From: Priapulus caudatus
Taxonomy: Eukaryota; Priapulida; Priapulimorpha; Priapulimorphida; Priapulidae
DNA: 54,997 bases
NCBI RefSeq assembly: GCF_000485595.1
Contig: NW_014577224.1
Coordinates: 59,949 to 114,945, forward strand
Direction of reading: 5' to 3'
Positions 1-12,359 of this stretch are shown in pieces. The notes under the pieces are model-generated. The model was not told where the DNA came from. It searched no databases and worked only from the letters and a program-made list of their open reading frames with translations. A program made the position numbers and the translations under genes. Numbering within the stretch: the first letter of the stretch is position 1; each line of letters opens with the position of its first letter.

Positions 1-35
1 CCTCGCTCTCCCCCCCCTCCCTTCTCTCCTGGCCC

Positions 36-70
<35 letters not shown>

Positions 71-86
71 CCCTCTCTCTCTCTCT
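1..86. repeat. (CT)n polypyrimidine microsatellite
   Basis: An impure CT/C-rich tract runs from the window edge and probably continues to the left. No gene signal is present. Confidence 0.9.
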
Positions 87-180
87 GAGTCTCTCTCACT
101 GTTATCATATGTCTATAGCTCTGCCGTTGGGGTTTTATACACCAATTGATACCAGCATATACCAACAGTATATACAATTA

Positions 181-226
181 ATCAGGAGTTAATAAAGACA
201 AAATTTGTCTTTATTAACTCCTGAAT
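181..226. repeat. Short hairpin, ATCARGAGY family
   Basis: The left arm begins ATCAGGAGTTAATAAAG. The right arm is its reverse complement apart from one inserted A near the end, with almost no loop (arms about 22 bp). The terminal motif recurs in other hairpins of this window (2702, 8667, 33391, 35459, 41402, 42644). Confidence 0.75.
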
Positions 227-714
227 TAATCTATATAAGATATACACACCAAAAAATGTGTAATATTCTTATCTGTTCTAATCTTCGTTCTACAGTTGAC
301 ATATCTTCGAGATCGCGTGGCAATATCTTCCGCAATATACGCATGCAGGAAATGGTTCCTACAGCTGAAAATACAGGGTCCTCGATCGTAAAGTTGAGTT
401 TCGTGGCCTTCTGGTGCAGGCAATTCGTTGTCAGCACGGATGAGTACACATCGTGTGACATGATAGTATTTTCCTCCTTCCATGTACGATACACTGTATG
501 TACGTGTGCGCATGTTCATATTAGCCCCGTTAGAATTAATTATACAAATTAAGGAACACGCATCATGTTCCTTAATTGTATACAGATGAGTATTTTTTTA
601 ATGGAATTCAATTTCATTTCCATTTCATATACTATATATGTATGTGCATATAAATAAATAAATAAATGAATAAACAAGTAAATAAATAAATAAATAAATA
701 TATATTATATATGT

Positions 715-749
<35 letters not shown>

Positions 750-1002
750 CAGAAAAAAGATATGACACTTCACAAATTACTACTCTGTATAAAAACGATG
801 TGCATATTAACTAATTATTCATAAAAGGCTATAATATATGATATTGTATGCATTTCTTCTAGCTGTCTATAATCTCGGGAATATGCGCCTATGTATAAAT
901 AAATATATAAATAAATAAATATATATATATATATACATATATATACGTATATATAAATATGTATACGTATATATGTAAATATATATATATGTGTGTGCGT
1001 GC

Positions 1003-1046
<44 letters not shown>

Positions 1047-1860
1047 TATGCGTGTTTTTCATACGTGCCGCTGTGCCACGTACGCTACGATCAAACAGTG
1101 ACGTATGCCGTACGTGTAATGGTGCGAGTGTTACGCCCTGTAGCCTTGTGCTCATCCTAGCGTGTCGCAATTCCTGGAAACACATGCAACAATCGAACGT
1201 CGTGACTCATACTAATTACGCTACTAACAATTTACCTGGCAGTCAGCTAGCCCAGTTCGGGGATTATTCGGAGAGAACTCATATAAGCTCTACTTGACAC
1301 CATTTTCTTTGCATATACCTGTTGTAGACTATGCATATATAAAATAACAACACAAATATTGACAAAATACATACGTATAAATATTCATAGATAATCATTT
1401 GTGAGTTTTTATGTTGCCATCATATATAGTACCATGCTGCGCGCTTTCTTTCGCGAATCTTTGATATATAGATAAAGAACACGTCCCAGCGTCGCATTTA
1501 TTTATAACGTTAATTCGTTTATTGCACTATACTGAGGAAGAATAGTTTAACATCTAATTCTGTTATAATAATAATTATTGACGCAATAATATATGTTTAC
1601 GACGTGTATGTATGCGATATATCTGCTTGCGTGCGCACGTGCGTTTAGGTGTGCACTGTATTAAATTATACTTATACAAAGTCTTACGATATCTTGTAGA
1701 AACTTGGTGTGATGTTTTAAAAACATAAAATTCTGTTGGACAGCTCTTAGCTGACAATTAAAATAATAAACTGACACGTAAACTAGAATACAGCGAGGCA
1801 ATATACAGCGACATCAACTTAAAGAGCGATTCATATACTAGAACAAACGGCATAAGGTTA
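227..1860. other. Intergenic, AT-rich with microsatellites
   Basis: No exon or RNA gene is recognised. The stretch includes TAAA-type and TA dinucleotide repeats at about 640-750 and 895-990, and a (TGCG)n tract at about 991-1047. Short open frames crossing these tracts have simple-sequence composition and are not proteins. Confidence 0.6.
991..1047. repeat. (TGCG)n tetranucleotide microsatellite
   Basis: GTGC/GCGT units repeat directly after a TA-rich tract. The compound TA plus GT/GC structure is repeated elsewhere in the window. Confidence 0.85.
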
Positions 1861-1916
1861 AATCAAGAGCGTATATAGAGAAGGTTCTTTATACGCTATT
1901 GGTTATATAGGGCCTA

Positions 1917-2284
1917 CATGGGCGTAAATCCCGGGGTGGACGGGGATGCATATCCCCCCGCTCTTGAAGGAGGGCATGGGCCTTCGTACAAATATCCCCC
2001 CCCTGAGATAAAAAAAAAACTCCTTCCTCCGTGCCCCACTGAAAGTTCAGCTAATTATGATATTTGGAGACATGGGCAGACCTAAATCATTTCAATTACT
2101 GCACGGGCGTGTACAGGGGGGGAGGGTCCAGGGGGTCCAACCCCCCCCGCTGCTCGCGCGCAAGAAAACGCACTGGAGGCCGGTCTAATTTCCAAAAAAA
2201 ATTGTAGACCCCCAGACCCCCCCCCCCACCCCCTTGCGCCGTGCATCATCCCCCCACTTCTCCGCGTACGGATTTACGCCCCTG
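1917..2284. mobile_element. hAT-like MITE (CATGGGCGTAAATCC ends)
   Basis: The left end reads CATGGGCGTAAATCC and the right end GGATTTACGCCCCTG, so the terminal inverted repeats are about 15 bp. The interior is rich in G and C runs and matches the element at 47429 in order, including the CTCTTGAAGGAGG and CCCCCTGAGAT blocks. The octamer GTTATATA lies immediately outside the right end (2285-2292) and also at 1902-1909, seven bases outside the left motif, which may be an 8-bp target duplication. The hAT assignment rests on end shape and on the clean 8-bp duplication of the sister copy. Confidence 0.7.
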
Positions 2285-2526
2285 GTTATATATATTACTC
2301 TGATGCGATTTTAATGGTCATCATTCCTAATTATACACGTTGCACATTCTATCTCCGAATTTGTCCGCAGTTAGAAAAAGGCCGTTGTCACTGTGACAAC
2401 GCGAGTTTGCGTTACGATGACGTCAAACTAAAAATTAAAACATCTACACAGTATGCCATCTATACATATAGTCTCTAGACACCCGTCCCTTATAAATGTC
2501 ACAGCAGGAAAAAAACATATAGATAG

Positions 2527-2577
2527 GACCAAGAGCTAATAATACCTTGTATATTAGGTCTTCATTAACTCTTGATA
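2527..2577. repeat. Degenerate hairpin, ATCARGAGY family
   Basis: The left arm reads ACCAAGAGCTAATAATA and the right arm TTCATTAACTCTTGAT. The arms pair imperfectly, but the terminal motif is that of the hairpin family. Confidence 0.45.
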
Positions 2578-2653
2578 GGATATAATAAGACACGAGAATA
2601 TATAGAGAATATAAATATGATACTAATTTTGTCTTCTCCACGTCACAGTAACC

Positions 2654-2694
<41 letters not shown>

Positions 2695-2701
2695 ATATAT
2701 A

Positions 2702-2759
2702 ATCAAGAGTCCATAATTAATAGAAAGACTCTTATTGGTTTCTATTACGGACTCTTGAC
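2702..2759. repeat. Hairpin, ATCARGAGY family, beside TA repeat
   Basis: The left arm begins ATCAAGAGTCCATAATTA and the right arm ends TACGGACTCTTGA. It is flanked on the left by a (TA)n tract at about 2655-2700 and on the right by ATATATAT. Confidence 0.7.
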
Positions 2760-2773
2760 TACATATATATAAT

Positions 2774-3000
2774 AGTGTGTGTGTGTATGTTGTTGTGCGT
2801 CGCGTGCGGTGCGTGCGGTTGCTTGCGTGCGTGCGTCGTGAGTGTATGTGTACGTGTTGTGTGTGTCGTGTGTGTGTCAGACTGAGTGTGTTGTAGGATG
2901 TGTGCGCGCGCGCGGCGCGGTCATCGATGTGTGTGTGTGTGTGAGCGTGTCGTGTGTGGTGTGTGTGTGTGTGTGTGTGTGTGGGTCTGTGTGTGGATGA
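2774..3000. repeat. GT/GC-rich compound microsatellite
   Basis: (GT)n is mixed with GCGT units. It marks the left border of the anomalous random-looking region that follows. Frames through it encode only Cys/Val or His/Thr-rich low-complexity strings. Confidence 0.85.
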
Positions 3001-3059
3001 CAGTCCTTGACCTTGTCTGTGATATGATTTCAAGGAGCCTGAGGATAGTGGCGACGGTG

Positions 3060-6000
3060 GATGCGCTTTCCTGGACACGGTTCGATCCTGAAGGATAGAG
3101 CATCGCGTGCGGTTAAGCTAACCATGGCCACACGCGGCCAAGCCTGGGTGTAGCGAAGTGTAGAGAGATGATTGCCGCATTGCGTCCATTCCTAGGTAAT
3201 GCCAGTGTGGTCGTAAGGTCATGCTCTTGCGATTCCCCTGTCAGTGGTCTCGCTGCGGGTTGAGTGCCTATGTTGTGGAGTCGCGTATATTTCGTGACAA
3301 GCGTGTCTGCAAGCCCACGTTGTCACATCCGAGTCGTGCGCACGTGATATGGGAAATATTATTGAGGGATATTCCTCTTGGTAGCGTCGAAGGCAATTAT
3401 ACAGGTTACCTGCAATCAGATAAAGTTGCCATTGGTACAAGTCGAGGCCCGGATTGCTTTGATATCTGTGCGCCCCGACGCTACGAAGGAGCCATAAATC
3501 TTACTGGTATGATCCGGCCAGTATTTTAACCGCATTGAGTGCAGACAAGTAGTAGTTAGCATAGATGTTTTGCCACGGTTGGTCTACTCAGCAGATTCTG
3601 GAGTGGCCAGGCTAGCGCGATGCGGCCATCTCTGCTGTTTTAAAGGAGTGCAGCGGCGCGGTTCGTCCGCTGTCACGATGTTTGATCGTTTTCGTCCCCA
3701 GAGGGCAAAGCGTATTGGGCCACTCTGACGCACGAGTCTGGAGGTACACCCCTTGAGGGTCTGCTACACTTAGGCAGGTTTTCGGTTTTAGACTGTCAGC
3801 CGAGCAGTTCATCCTTGCTTATTGGGTGTGTCCCGTCCGTTATGCGATTGGAAGCATATTTGAGATTATGCCATGCGCGTCAGGTGGAGGGCACCTTGGC
3901 ATCCGCAAAGAGTTGTTGGCTCGAATTCGCATGGCGTCCCCACGTGCGCCTAGCATTCGACAATTGACCGTACGAGATGGCCTTCGTAGGATGTGATTTG
4001 TGTAGCAGGAGCGCGAAAACCGGGGCCATCGCGAGGAATGCTCCTCTCTGTCAGCAGATCGCCACGCGCACCGTGGGACGAGACGTGGCGGTGACTCTTA
4101 TGGGCTCCACTTCGGAGACGTACGAATGGTATGAACATATTATTCCTTGAGCTTGTGATTAATTTCACTAAGTGACGGAAGGGGGGGGCAAAAAATTTTT
4201 GCCTTTACCAGATTTGACCACTAACGACCGAGCAAGCAGGGAGACTTGTCTAGACTGACAACTCAATTCTGAGCGAGATTTTCCTCTCACTGATCAGCGT
4301 TTGGCGCCGCCACATGAGCTGCGGAATAATTTACGAGAGCACCTAATTCATGGCTAACTACTCGGACACACGCACGGTAGAACTTTTGAGTCGAAATCTC
4401 TTTGGCCGCGCGTCGAAAAAGACATGTCTATATAGCCTTATGCATGTGATGACAAATATTGGACTGACGCGTCTGCCCTAATTCTTCGAACCCGATTAAT
4501 GGTGTGATCGCCCTTGATCGGTAAGGGGCACAAACGACGGGAATCGACACATTGCACAGCTTAATTGATAGGTGTTTTCCTTGTTGGGCATAAAGAAGGG
4601 ACTCGTACCAACGCCGTACTCATCCTCAGTCAGATGGTTTGGTTGAGCGGTTACCAGCACAATTACGACTGCGAGCAGAGCAATAATATTGCAGCGAAAT
4701 TTCAAATCACGACTACCTCTACCATTATGAGATATAGATTCGACATATTAAATCAGACTCAAGGGCTGATAGTAAAGTCAAATGACATGCGACCAAAGGC
4801 AGCTGCGATGAATGTATGTCACCAAATACGTCTGTCTTAGCCGTAGCGTTTGTACAATGGCGGGCTTGTATCGGGCGCGGTCACGACGCAGGGGGAGAGC
4901 AAGCATATCGGGCGCTAACGCCCTAGAACCTCCCCTATGATGTCCTCTGCCGGCGGGACGGTCCGGGGCGCATGCCCGCTTTAGATTTACATGTTTGATC
5001 CTCCTCCAGCTTCAGGCTGACCATGAGTATCTGCCCGATAGTAATTTGCCGAAAACATGGGCAGTTCGGCTGATCTACAGAGGCTAGGGATTTCCTCGTA
5101 CCTCAGAGCAGAGACGCGCTCTAAATCGATCGTATGCCGCGCAGTTGGACTAGGCTAGGACAGTCTATTCCTAAGCTTGTCGGCGCAAGCGGAGAGAGGA
5201 AAAAAGCAGCGCGCGTTACGATCGTAGTAGGTTCGCTAAGCTATTCTAACGTTTGCGTCCACCCGGGAATGGCGTGTCTTTGGCGACCACGGATATTTTC
5301 TGCGGATCCCCTTCTGCCCCGCGGAAGGGTCTAAGTTGAGGTTCGCATGCCCGTGCGGGCGGCCCTTTCTAGTATTGCAGATAGGGGTAAAGTAGCGCTT
5401 ATTATTTGCAGTAGGACGTTCTGAGTTCGGATTCAATGTGGCTTCCCCCAGGAGCTAGAGTTTTTGTCGTTAAGCGTGAACGACGTGGGCGCACAGCGTA
5501 GATCACCCTCGAAAATCTACCGGGAGGTGTGGAGTAGAGCCAGCCTGTCTCCATGACGACGTTTGTGGTAGAGCTGCGGTTGGCTCATCCACTTATCTAG
5601 AGAGATTTAGAGCGCAGAAGTCACATCGGCCGTGTGCATGTGGAGCATAAACCCGAGTCGTTACGTTACACCGATTCTCATTTCGAAGTGGACTTCTGCA
5701 AAACGATTTTTTCGTGCCGTGGTTTCACAAAGCTCTGCCTGGGCATGTCGTGCGATACTCGAGAGTCCGCGCAGCACGGAAATCCCACGGTGTTGAAGGC
5801 GATGTAAGCGGGATCGACGTAGAGTGTACAGTGGCTTATGCGATTTTCTCGTTCTAGTCCGCAATACTCAAGTGTCTGAGAGTGAGTCTCAACCAGTGCG
5901 TTTGGCCTCTCCAGCGAGTTCAGTCCATTGCGGGCTTCTGGAGAGGATCCTGTTAAAGCGATTAGCGTGGATTGTTACGCGGACTTCCAGGCTCGCCATG

Positions 6001-7900
6001 CGACTGCGACGACCGTTTTTGGGTGAGTTTTTGTTATGGGTTTGACGTTCGCCCTTAACCCACCGTTGCTCACGCAAGGTACGGCTGAGCCCACCACGGG
6101 CTAGAAGGCCACTTGAGTCGAAACCTACTCGATGGTCAACTACTGTCGTGATTGCGGTTCCCCGTAGTAGGTGATCGGTTCAGGCGCACCCGAGGGGTGA
6201 CTTTGGGTTTTGTGAGCTTATTCGCTAGACCAGAGCTTTGCAATCGCCCATATTAAATCGGTAGCTAATTCGCTTCGGCCTCTCAAGGTTCTAAGCACGA
6301 TCTTATTACTCGTATTGCCATGCGTAGAGGCGGGGCGCCCAGTAAACTATTCCATGACTGAGGACTGTAGGTGGGTGCCGTTGCCAGCCGATACAGGTGT
6401 TATCTGCCATTGGGGTAATTCTGATGCAGTTTACGTTAATGCGTTTCAAAGTAAACCGCTGTGAAATTTTATTCTTTGTCGTGTAGAGGCCGGTCCGATC
6501 TCGCTCCTCGCGGGTCCAGATTAGTAAGGCCTCATGGAGCGTTTTATTGTTCACCGCCTAGACAGTGTGTTTATTACAATGTGGAATCACTCATCAGAGT
6601 TAATTCGTGTACTTACGAGGCTATTGCTTTGATCTTTTAGAGCTGTAGTCTCGCGGCCGCGTTGCGATGTGGGTGCGTCTGCGGGCGAGTTTCAGGCGGA
6701 CTCTATGATTGACCATAGCCTAATTATATCCGGGATCGACGTTCCCCTCTTCCAGGTGTTTCTCGCATAATACTACGTCTCACCTTGCTTTGAGCGCTTG
6801 GTGAGCTTGGTGTAAGCCTGCGGACTGCGCTAGGCTTCTCAAACGATTGCGAAGGCCGCTATGCGTCAGGCGCCACCCGCTGGGCATCCGGAGGCTCCGT
6901 GTGGGGGGGCCAGGCGTTGTTTCATTACAGGTTTATCATCAATGCGCCAAGCGTTACTTGTTACTGCCGCGCCGGACTCTGTAGGGAGCACTGGGCGCCA
7001 ATTGGAGCGAGTTCCTCGACCTGCTGGTGTTATAAGCGCCTGTTAAAGTCCATTCAAAATATCACGAGGGGCACCCATACTGGACCGGCAGGAATTTTCC
7101 GGCCATACTCGCCTGGGCGGGCTGAGGCGGTGGAAAGAAACCACAGTAGTGATTTACCGTGTTGAGACTGGCGTCAATGCGATTTTTTTCTCGTTGACGG
7201 ACGGGCAAAATGGGCGTAAACCGTAGGGACGCGGGCCGCGGGTTCCATTAACTGCCTACGGATCCGTGCTCGGGTCGGTCCCCAAGCGACGCCCCCCTCC
7301 CTGTCCGCTGGAATGTCGCCACCGCCACTGATCTCGCGGCTTCCTGTTAGGGAGCATCCATTGTTTTCCGGTTCAGTCAGAAAAATGTCATTTTTCGGTG
7401 CGCACTGTCGGAGTCTTCGGCCGACGGCCCGAGGCCTGTAACCGTTCAGGTGGGCCTACCAGCCGCTCTACAATCTACACCAACCGAGCATTCGAGGATT
7501 TATGTAATCCCTATGTCGCCGAAACGCTTGAATCTTGGTGTTATCATACCCACCAAGATTATAGTTGTCGGAGTGGTTCGAGATCGAAATTCCCGGAGAT
7601 TATCCATTGGCTAAGCCGCGAATGCCGCCATCCGACATGATGGCGTCGTCCGGACCGGTGTTGGTTGGTGGTGTTTGGTGTGAAAACTCCGATGTATTAC
7701 GAGCTGCGTACGGGGAATGGCCAGCGCGACGGTTGCTTCAACCGAACGTGTGTACGTCATATGGTGTGAGTTACTCGTTTCAGGGAGATGATGAATGAGG
7801 ACGGCAGGATGACGCGGGATGGGGTCGACCACGCAATTCCTGCGGTGGAGGCGAGTAAGTGAGGAGGATCAAGCGTGAGTACACCAAGCACCTGTGGTCC
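3060..7900. other. Random-looking, base-balanced island without genes
   Basis: These 4.8 kb differ from all surrounding DNA. The four bases look nearly even, CpG is not rare, and there are no microsatellites, palindromes or recognisable repeats. The longest open frame is about 100 codons, as expected for random DNA of this composition. Bacterial DNA of this length would show long overlapping genes, so a bacterial insert is unlikely. A degenerate tRNA-like B-box (GGTTCGATCC) occurs at about 3079-3088, at the left border. The most likely reading is unpolished or very noisy sequence next to a GT-rich tract. A highly diverged unique insertion cannot be excluded. Confidence 0.5.
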
Positions 7901-8454
7901 TTGTGTCTCACCACGCACGTGTGACGTCGACGGTGAAGGTGCTGGTGGCTTGTAGTGGTCCCCGTGTGGCGGGTGGTAACAATCTCGCGTTTGTTGCGGT
8001 ACCCGTGAGCCGCACATTTACGCTCGTACGCACGCATGCAGACGCACACACAATTACTACTCTTATTTGGCTCAACTCCCATGATACAAATGCTTCGTTT
8101 TTTTTTGACGTTGAGCGCGTAACATGACCGCTTACATCTGTACATCGCTATAGGAATAATCCACACACGACACAACGCAACGCAGCACGACAAAACCTAG
8201 AACACGCAATTAAATCAAACCGGCACTGTCACATTATACCAATTTTGTTAAGTTCTAGAAAAATACAAGAGCCTTGATTAGGCAATTAAATCATCACAAT
8301 TACACAATTATTATTAATAACGACATATCTGAAAACGTCGATCTGTTATATAACTACAAAACAAAACAACGAACAATATATCAACGTAGGTCGCATATTA
8401 CATATACGAATATGGTAACGTATGTTTCACCAGAATACACATTTTATTGATTTT

Positions 8455-8560
8455 ACACATTACACATTACACATTACACATACACATTACATTACATTAC
8501 ATTACATTACATTACATTACATTACATTACATTACACATTACATTGATTACACATTACAA
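8455..8560. repeat. (CATTA)n pentanucleotide repeat
   Basis: ACATTAC units are tandemly repeated, with the purest stretch near 8487-8534. Confidence 0.9.
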
Positions 8561-8666
8561 TTGATTTTATTTATCTGGCCTAACGCATACATTTCCGACA
8601 GTGTATAAAATTGCATGATATTTTTTATTAGGCATTTATATCGCAATTTATATGGCTAATTAAATT

Positions 8667-8705
8667 ATCAAGAGCTAATAATAAGAGGTATTATTAGCTC
8701 TTGAA
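8667..8705. repeat. Hairpin, ATCARGAGY family
   Basis: The left arm is ATCAAGAGCTAATAATA and the right arm TATTATTAGCTCTTGAA, with a loop of about five bases. Confidence 0.75.
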
Positions 8706-8709
8706 ATTA

Positions 8710-9673
8710 TATATCGACTTACAAAGTCCAGTAGGAGTAAGGTATAAAAGATATGATAATCGAACTCTTGAATAAATAACTCACGATAAACCCTATGAAC
8801 ATTGGCAATACTGTTAGATATAAGTATATGCAAAAATAAGAACCCCCCCCCCCACAAAGTCTTGCACACTCGCATAACCCAAGGATCTAGATTCTAGATC
8901 ATGGCTAGATGTACTGGCTGTATGTGGCGGATATACAGGGACCGTCCTAAACTGAAACGTAAACTAGCGAAATATGATCGAAAATCGCGCTCGTTCATTG
9001 GTTAAAAGTCGCATATTTCGTGTCAAGTTAAAATTACATTTTATTCTTTTCTAGTTTTTTTGAAGATTTTTACCATAAGTGTTTAGATAATTTTAAATTA
9101 AAAAACCACTGAATAATTTAATATCATGCACGAGATTTCGCGCGGTATTTGCAAGTGAGGGTTGACAAAAACATGAAATGCGGACTAGTTACAAGATGGA
9201 AGGGTTTCCTCTAAATTTCGTAATGACATTATTAATGTTTCACAATCACACTAGGCCTACTGATAGTTATCATACCTACTAGCCTAATCTAGTTTTTGAT
9301 GTTGTTCTGAGTTTTTTTTTTTATACGTGTAATGCTTGAATACACACATTAAATTTGGTGATCAAAGATTCGAACAACAACCTCTGCTTCAGTGCTTAGT
9401 TTATAGTTAGAGTTAGATTCGAATAGATTAGCACTTATTGAGTTATTCGTGTTCCGTTAAGACTCAAGATCACTTAGATGCTTCCTATTTGGTTTTAATC
9501 AATTTCATGACTACGGTCATTCTCTACGTTACTAAGCTCATACTAGTCATAACCTCATAAATAATAAATATTACTATTACTATTAGTCTTCAAAGTCCAA
9601 GGGACTAGGTAGTAGGTACCCCTATATGTATATCGAAGATTAGAGAGAAACAAAGTTGGTCGACATCAACACT
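8710..9673. other. Intergenic, no recognised feature
   Basis: AT-rich DNA without supported exons, repeats or RNA genes. Confidence 0.5.
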
Positions 9674-11263
9674 GCGGATCACAAGCACTTGAAGCGTTTC
9701 AATAAAATATAATGCAAACTAAATACGAAATCTATTTAGTACCAAATTCTAAATGTTTCTATACTTTCTTTCACCTATTATTGCCGACAGTTTCCTGTAA
9801 ATTCCGTCCAAATCCTACGTGCAACCATATACGCTGCCGGCGCCATTGCTCTCGCGGCTCCACTGTTGCACGCTTACACTAATATATATAGAAGGTAGGA
9901 AAGCGGGATAGCAAAATTTGCTCGACGCTCGCTGGATTTCACACTCACAGCACGAATACACATCCAACAGCTGTCATCTTTGTTTCTATGTCAAGAACAG
10001 TGTTCACTTGTTATAAAAACATTGTCTCTGTTCGTAATCGAGCTGTGTCACGTGAAATCACACAAAGACTGACGAAATTCTCGCGTTCGCGAACCTTGCT
10101 CCGTAATGTAAATGGCTGTCAGAATCAGGAAACACATAGACTGGGACTCGCTCCCACCTCGATTACCCATCGAGTGACTAAGCTAAGCCGAGAGGTGGGA
10201 GCGAGTGCCAGTCTATGGTCTATAGGCGGCGCACTGCTTTCCAACTCCCATACGAGCCTCGCCATTGGAACGTTGCAAAAACGTTGCACATGGTTTGCAC
10301 AGTCCTTGAAAAGTCCTTGAATTTGAGGGGAGTCCTTGAAAAGTACTTGAATTTAGTGAAAATGTTCTTGAATTTCATGAAAATGTCCTTGAATTTTTAG
10401 AAAGAATCCTTGCCTGTAATAAAAAGAAATTTTGTACCATCAATAATGTGCAAACCTCAATAAAAATTGCGTTAAGTGAGCTTAAAAAGCTATAGACACG
10501 ATAGACAGTTAAATGATGATCACAAATTACAGTAAGTCAAGAAAATCAGTCAGTAAATCAAGGTATGTTGTAGATGTGACAGTGTTTAGAAGGGTTTATT
10601 AATGTGATCCAGGTAAGTTTGAGAGGTGACATGCAGTGATTAAGAATGGGGTTATTAAATTAATCCAGGTATGTTTTGTTCTGTGTAGGAATTCCGATAA
10701 AATTTCCTTGAAAAGTCCTTGGAAAAAATTTCAGTCCTGTATGAACCGTTGCAGCGTTGTGGCGCAAGAATGAGGTCACGAAGAGCGCCGGTAGGTGTTT
10801 CCTGATTCTGACAGCCATTTACATTACGGGGCAAGGTTCGCGAACGCAATAATTTTGTCAGTTGTGTGATTTCGTGTGACACAGCTCGGTTACGAACAGA
10901 GACAGTATGTTTTCATAACAAGTAAACACTGTTCTTGACATGGAAACAAAGATGGCAGCTGTTGGATGTGTATTCGTGCTGTGAAAGTGTGAAATCCAGC
11001 GAGCGTCGAGCGAATTTTGCGATCCCGCTTTCCTACCTGCTATATATATTAGTGTAAGCGTGCAACAGTGGAGCCGCGAGAGCAATGGCGCTGGCCGCGT
11101 ATATGATTGCACGTAGGATTTGGACGGAATTTACAGGAAACTGTCGGCAATAATAGGTGAAAGAGAGTATCTATAGAAACATTAAGAATTTGATAGTAAA
11201 TAGATTTCGTATTTAGTTAGCATTATATTTTATTGAAACGCTTCAAGTGCCTGTGCTGCGGAT
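9674..11263. mobile_element. Large foldback element (family shared with 28425-29410)
   Basis: Two arms of about 430-460 bp (about 9674-10134 and 10797-11263) are inverted copies with roughly 90 percent visible identity. Shared outer sequence includes CACTTGAAGCGTTTCAATAA on the left and its complement on the right. The roughly 660-bp centre has short direct repeats built on TCCTTGAATTT/AAAGTCCTTGAA at about 10300-10400 and 10700-10735. No transposase is encoded, and frames inside the arms are not conserved between arms or with the second copy. It is a non-autonomous inverted-repeat element of unknown superfamily. Confidence 0.75.
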
Positions 11264-12026
11264 TGCAAAAGCTTCAAATTTGCAATTAACCGAAGAAGAA
11301 GGAAAAGAATTCTGACTAACCCTCGAGTAGCAGAAATTCTTCGATTTGTAACCTATAAATTGTGCCAACTAAATTCTATTTGAGATGTAAAACAAATATG
11401 CACCTCTGTGCAAACATTTAAAATTGGTTGTTCTGAAGTTACACATGGTTTTACTGTCACTAAATGTCAGGCACCTCCCCCTCAGTTACTCTCACGTGCT
11501 GCATGCGCAGGATTTGTTCTGAGGGAAAATTAGACAAAGGAGGTAATGGCCAGTTTGGGGAAAAAAACGTGAATGATGGATTCAAATGCGTGCCCTAGGT
11601 ACGCATGTGAACGCTGCAGGCGGACGCGGGGCAGCGAGGGAGAGGGGGAACACCCCCTCTCTCTGGAGGTGTTAGGGGGGGGGGTCTCCCCTAACAAATT
11701 TAAAAAATTTGAATATCTTATTACATTTTCACAATGGCGATGTTAAATTTGACAACGGCGGTGCGCCACTGTGCCTCTTATGTATAAGAAACCCTGCTGC
11801 GTCAGTATTCGCAATGTAAACTTTACTGGAAAGTTGAAATCTATTTGTTTTAAACTTACACGGCATGTATGGGGCAGATATAGCTCTACCAGTATTGGAT
11901 CCTTTGCTCTCACTACAGGTAGCAGTGCCTGTACGGGTTAGTACTGGTAGTGTACCGCTACATAGGTACGGTTCCTGTACTGTAGCAGAAAAGAAGAGGC
12001 TGCATCAGGTAGGGCTAGGGCACCAG
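11264..12026. other. Intergenic upstream of NRBF2 exons
   Basis: No exon could be assigned. A G-rich patch lies at about 11625-11690. The first, short coding exon of NRBF2 should lie here or further left, but no convincing start codon plus donor was found. Confidence 0.4.
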
Positions 12027-12233
12027 GGGCCCGTTGTCAGAAACAAAATTAGTCTTAACATTAGTCTTAACATTAACTTTTTCTCTTAGACCGTTGACAG
12101 AAACGCTGCGAAGTTACGAGAACGAAAAATCGTAGCAGATTTCCTTATAACAATACGAAACAAAGTGATGTCGACAGTCTAGGGGAAATTGTTAATGTTA
12201 AGACTACTAATTTTGTTTCTGACAACGGGCCCC
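12027..12233. mobile_element. Short MITE with GGGCCCGTTGTCAGAAAC ends
   Basis: The inverted repeats are about 35 bp: the left end begins GGGCCCGTTGTCAGAAACA and the right end is its near-exact complement ending CAACGGGCCC. CAG lies next to both ends (CAG GGGCCC ... GGGCCC CAG), a possible 3-bp target duplication. It lies about 125 bp upstream of an NRBF2 acceptor site. Confidence 0.75.
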
Positions 12234-12359
12234 AGGGTGTTGTGGCTAGTGCATGCAATACATTTCCTCACACGATGTCACATAATGTCACACATACATA
12301 ATGTTTGATTCAACTTCAAGCCTGTTGAATGTGTAGTTATATTCTTTCTTATTCTGCAG

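Noticed and set aside
3221-3529. 102-codon frame in the random-looking island
   Set aside because: Length expected by chance; no family resemblance; neighbouring frames are equally long.
3060-7900. Bacterial contamination or insert
   Set aside because: No long open frames, ribosome-binding patterns or operon-like layout despite balanced base content.
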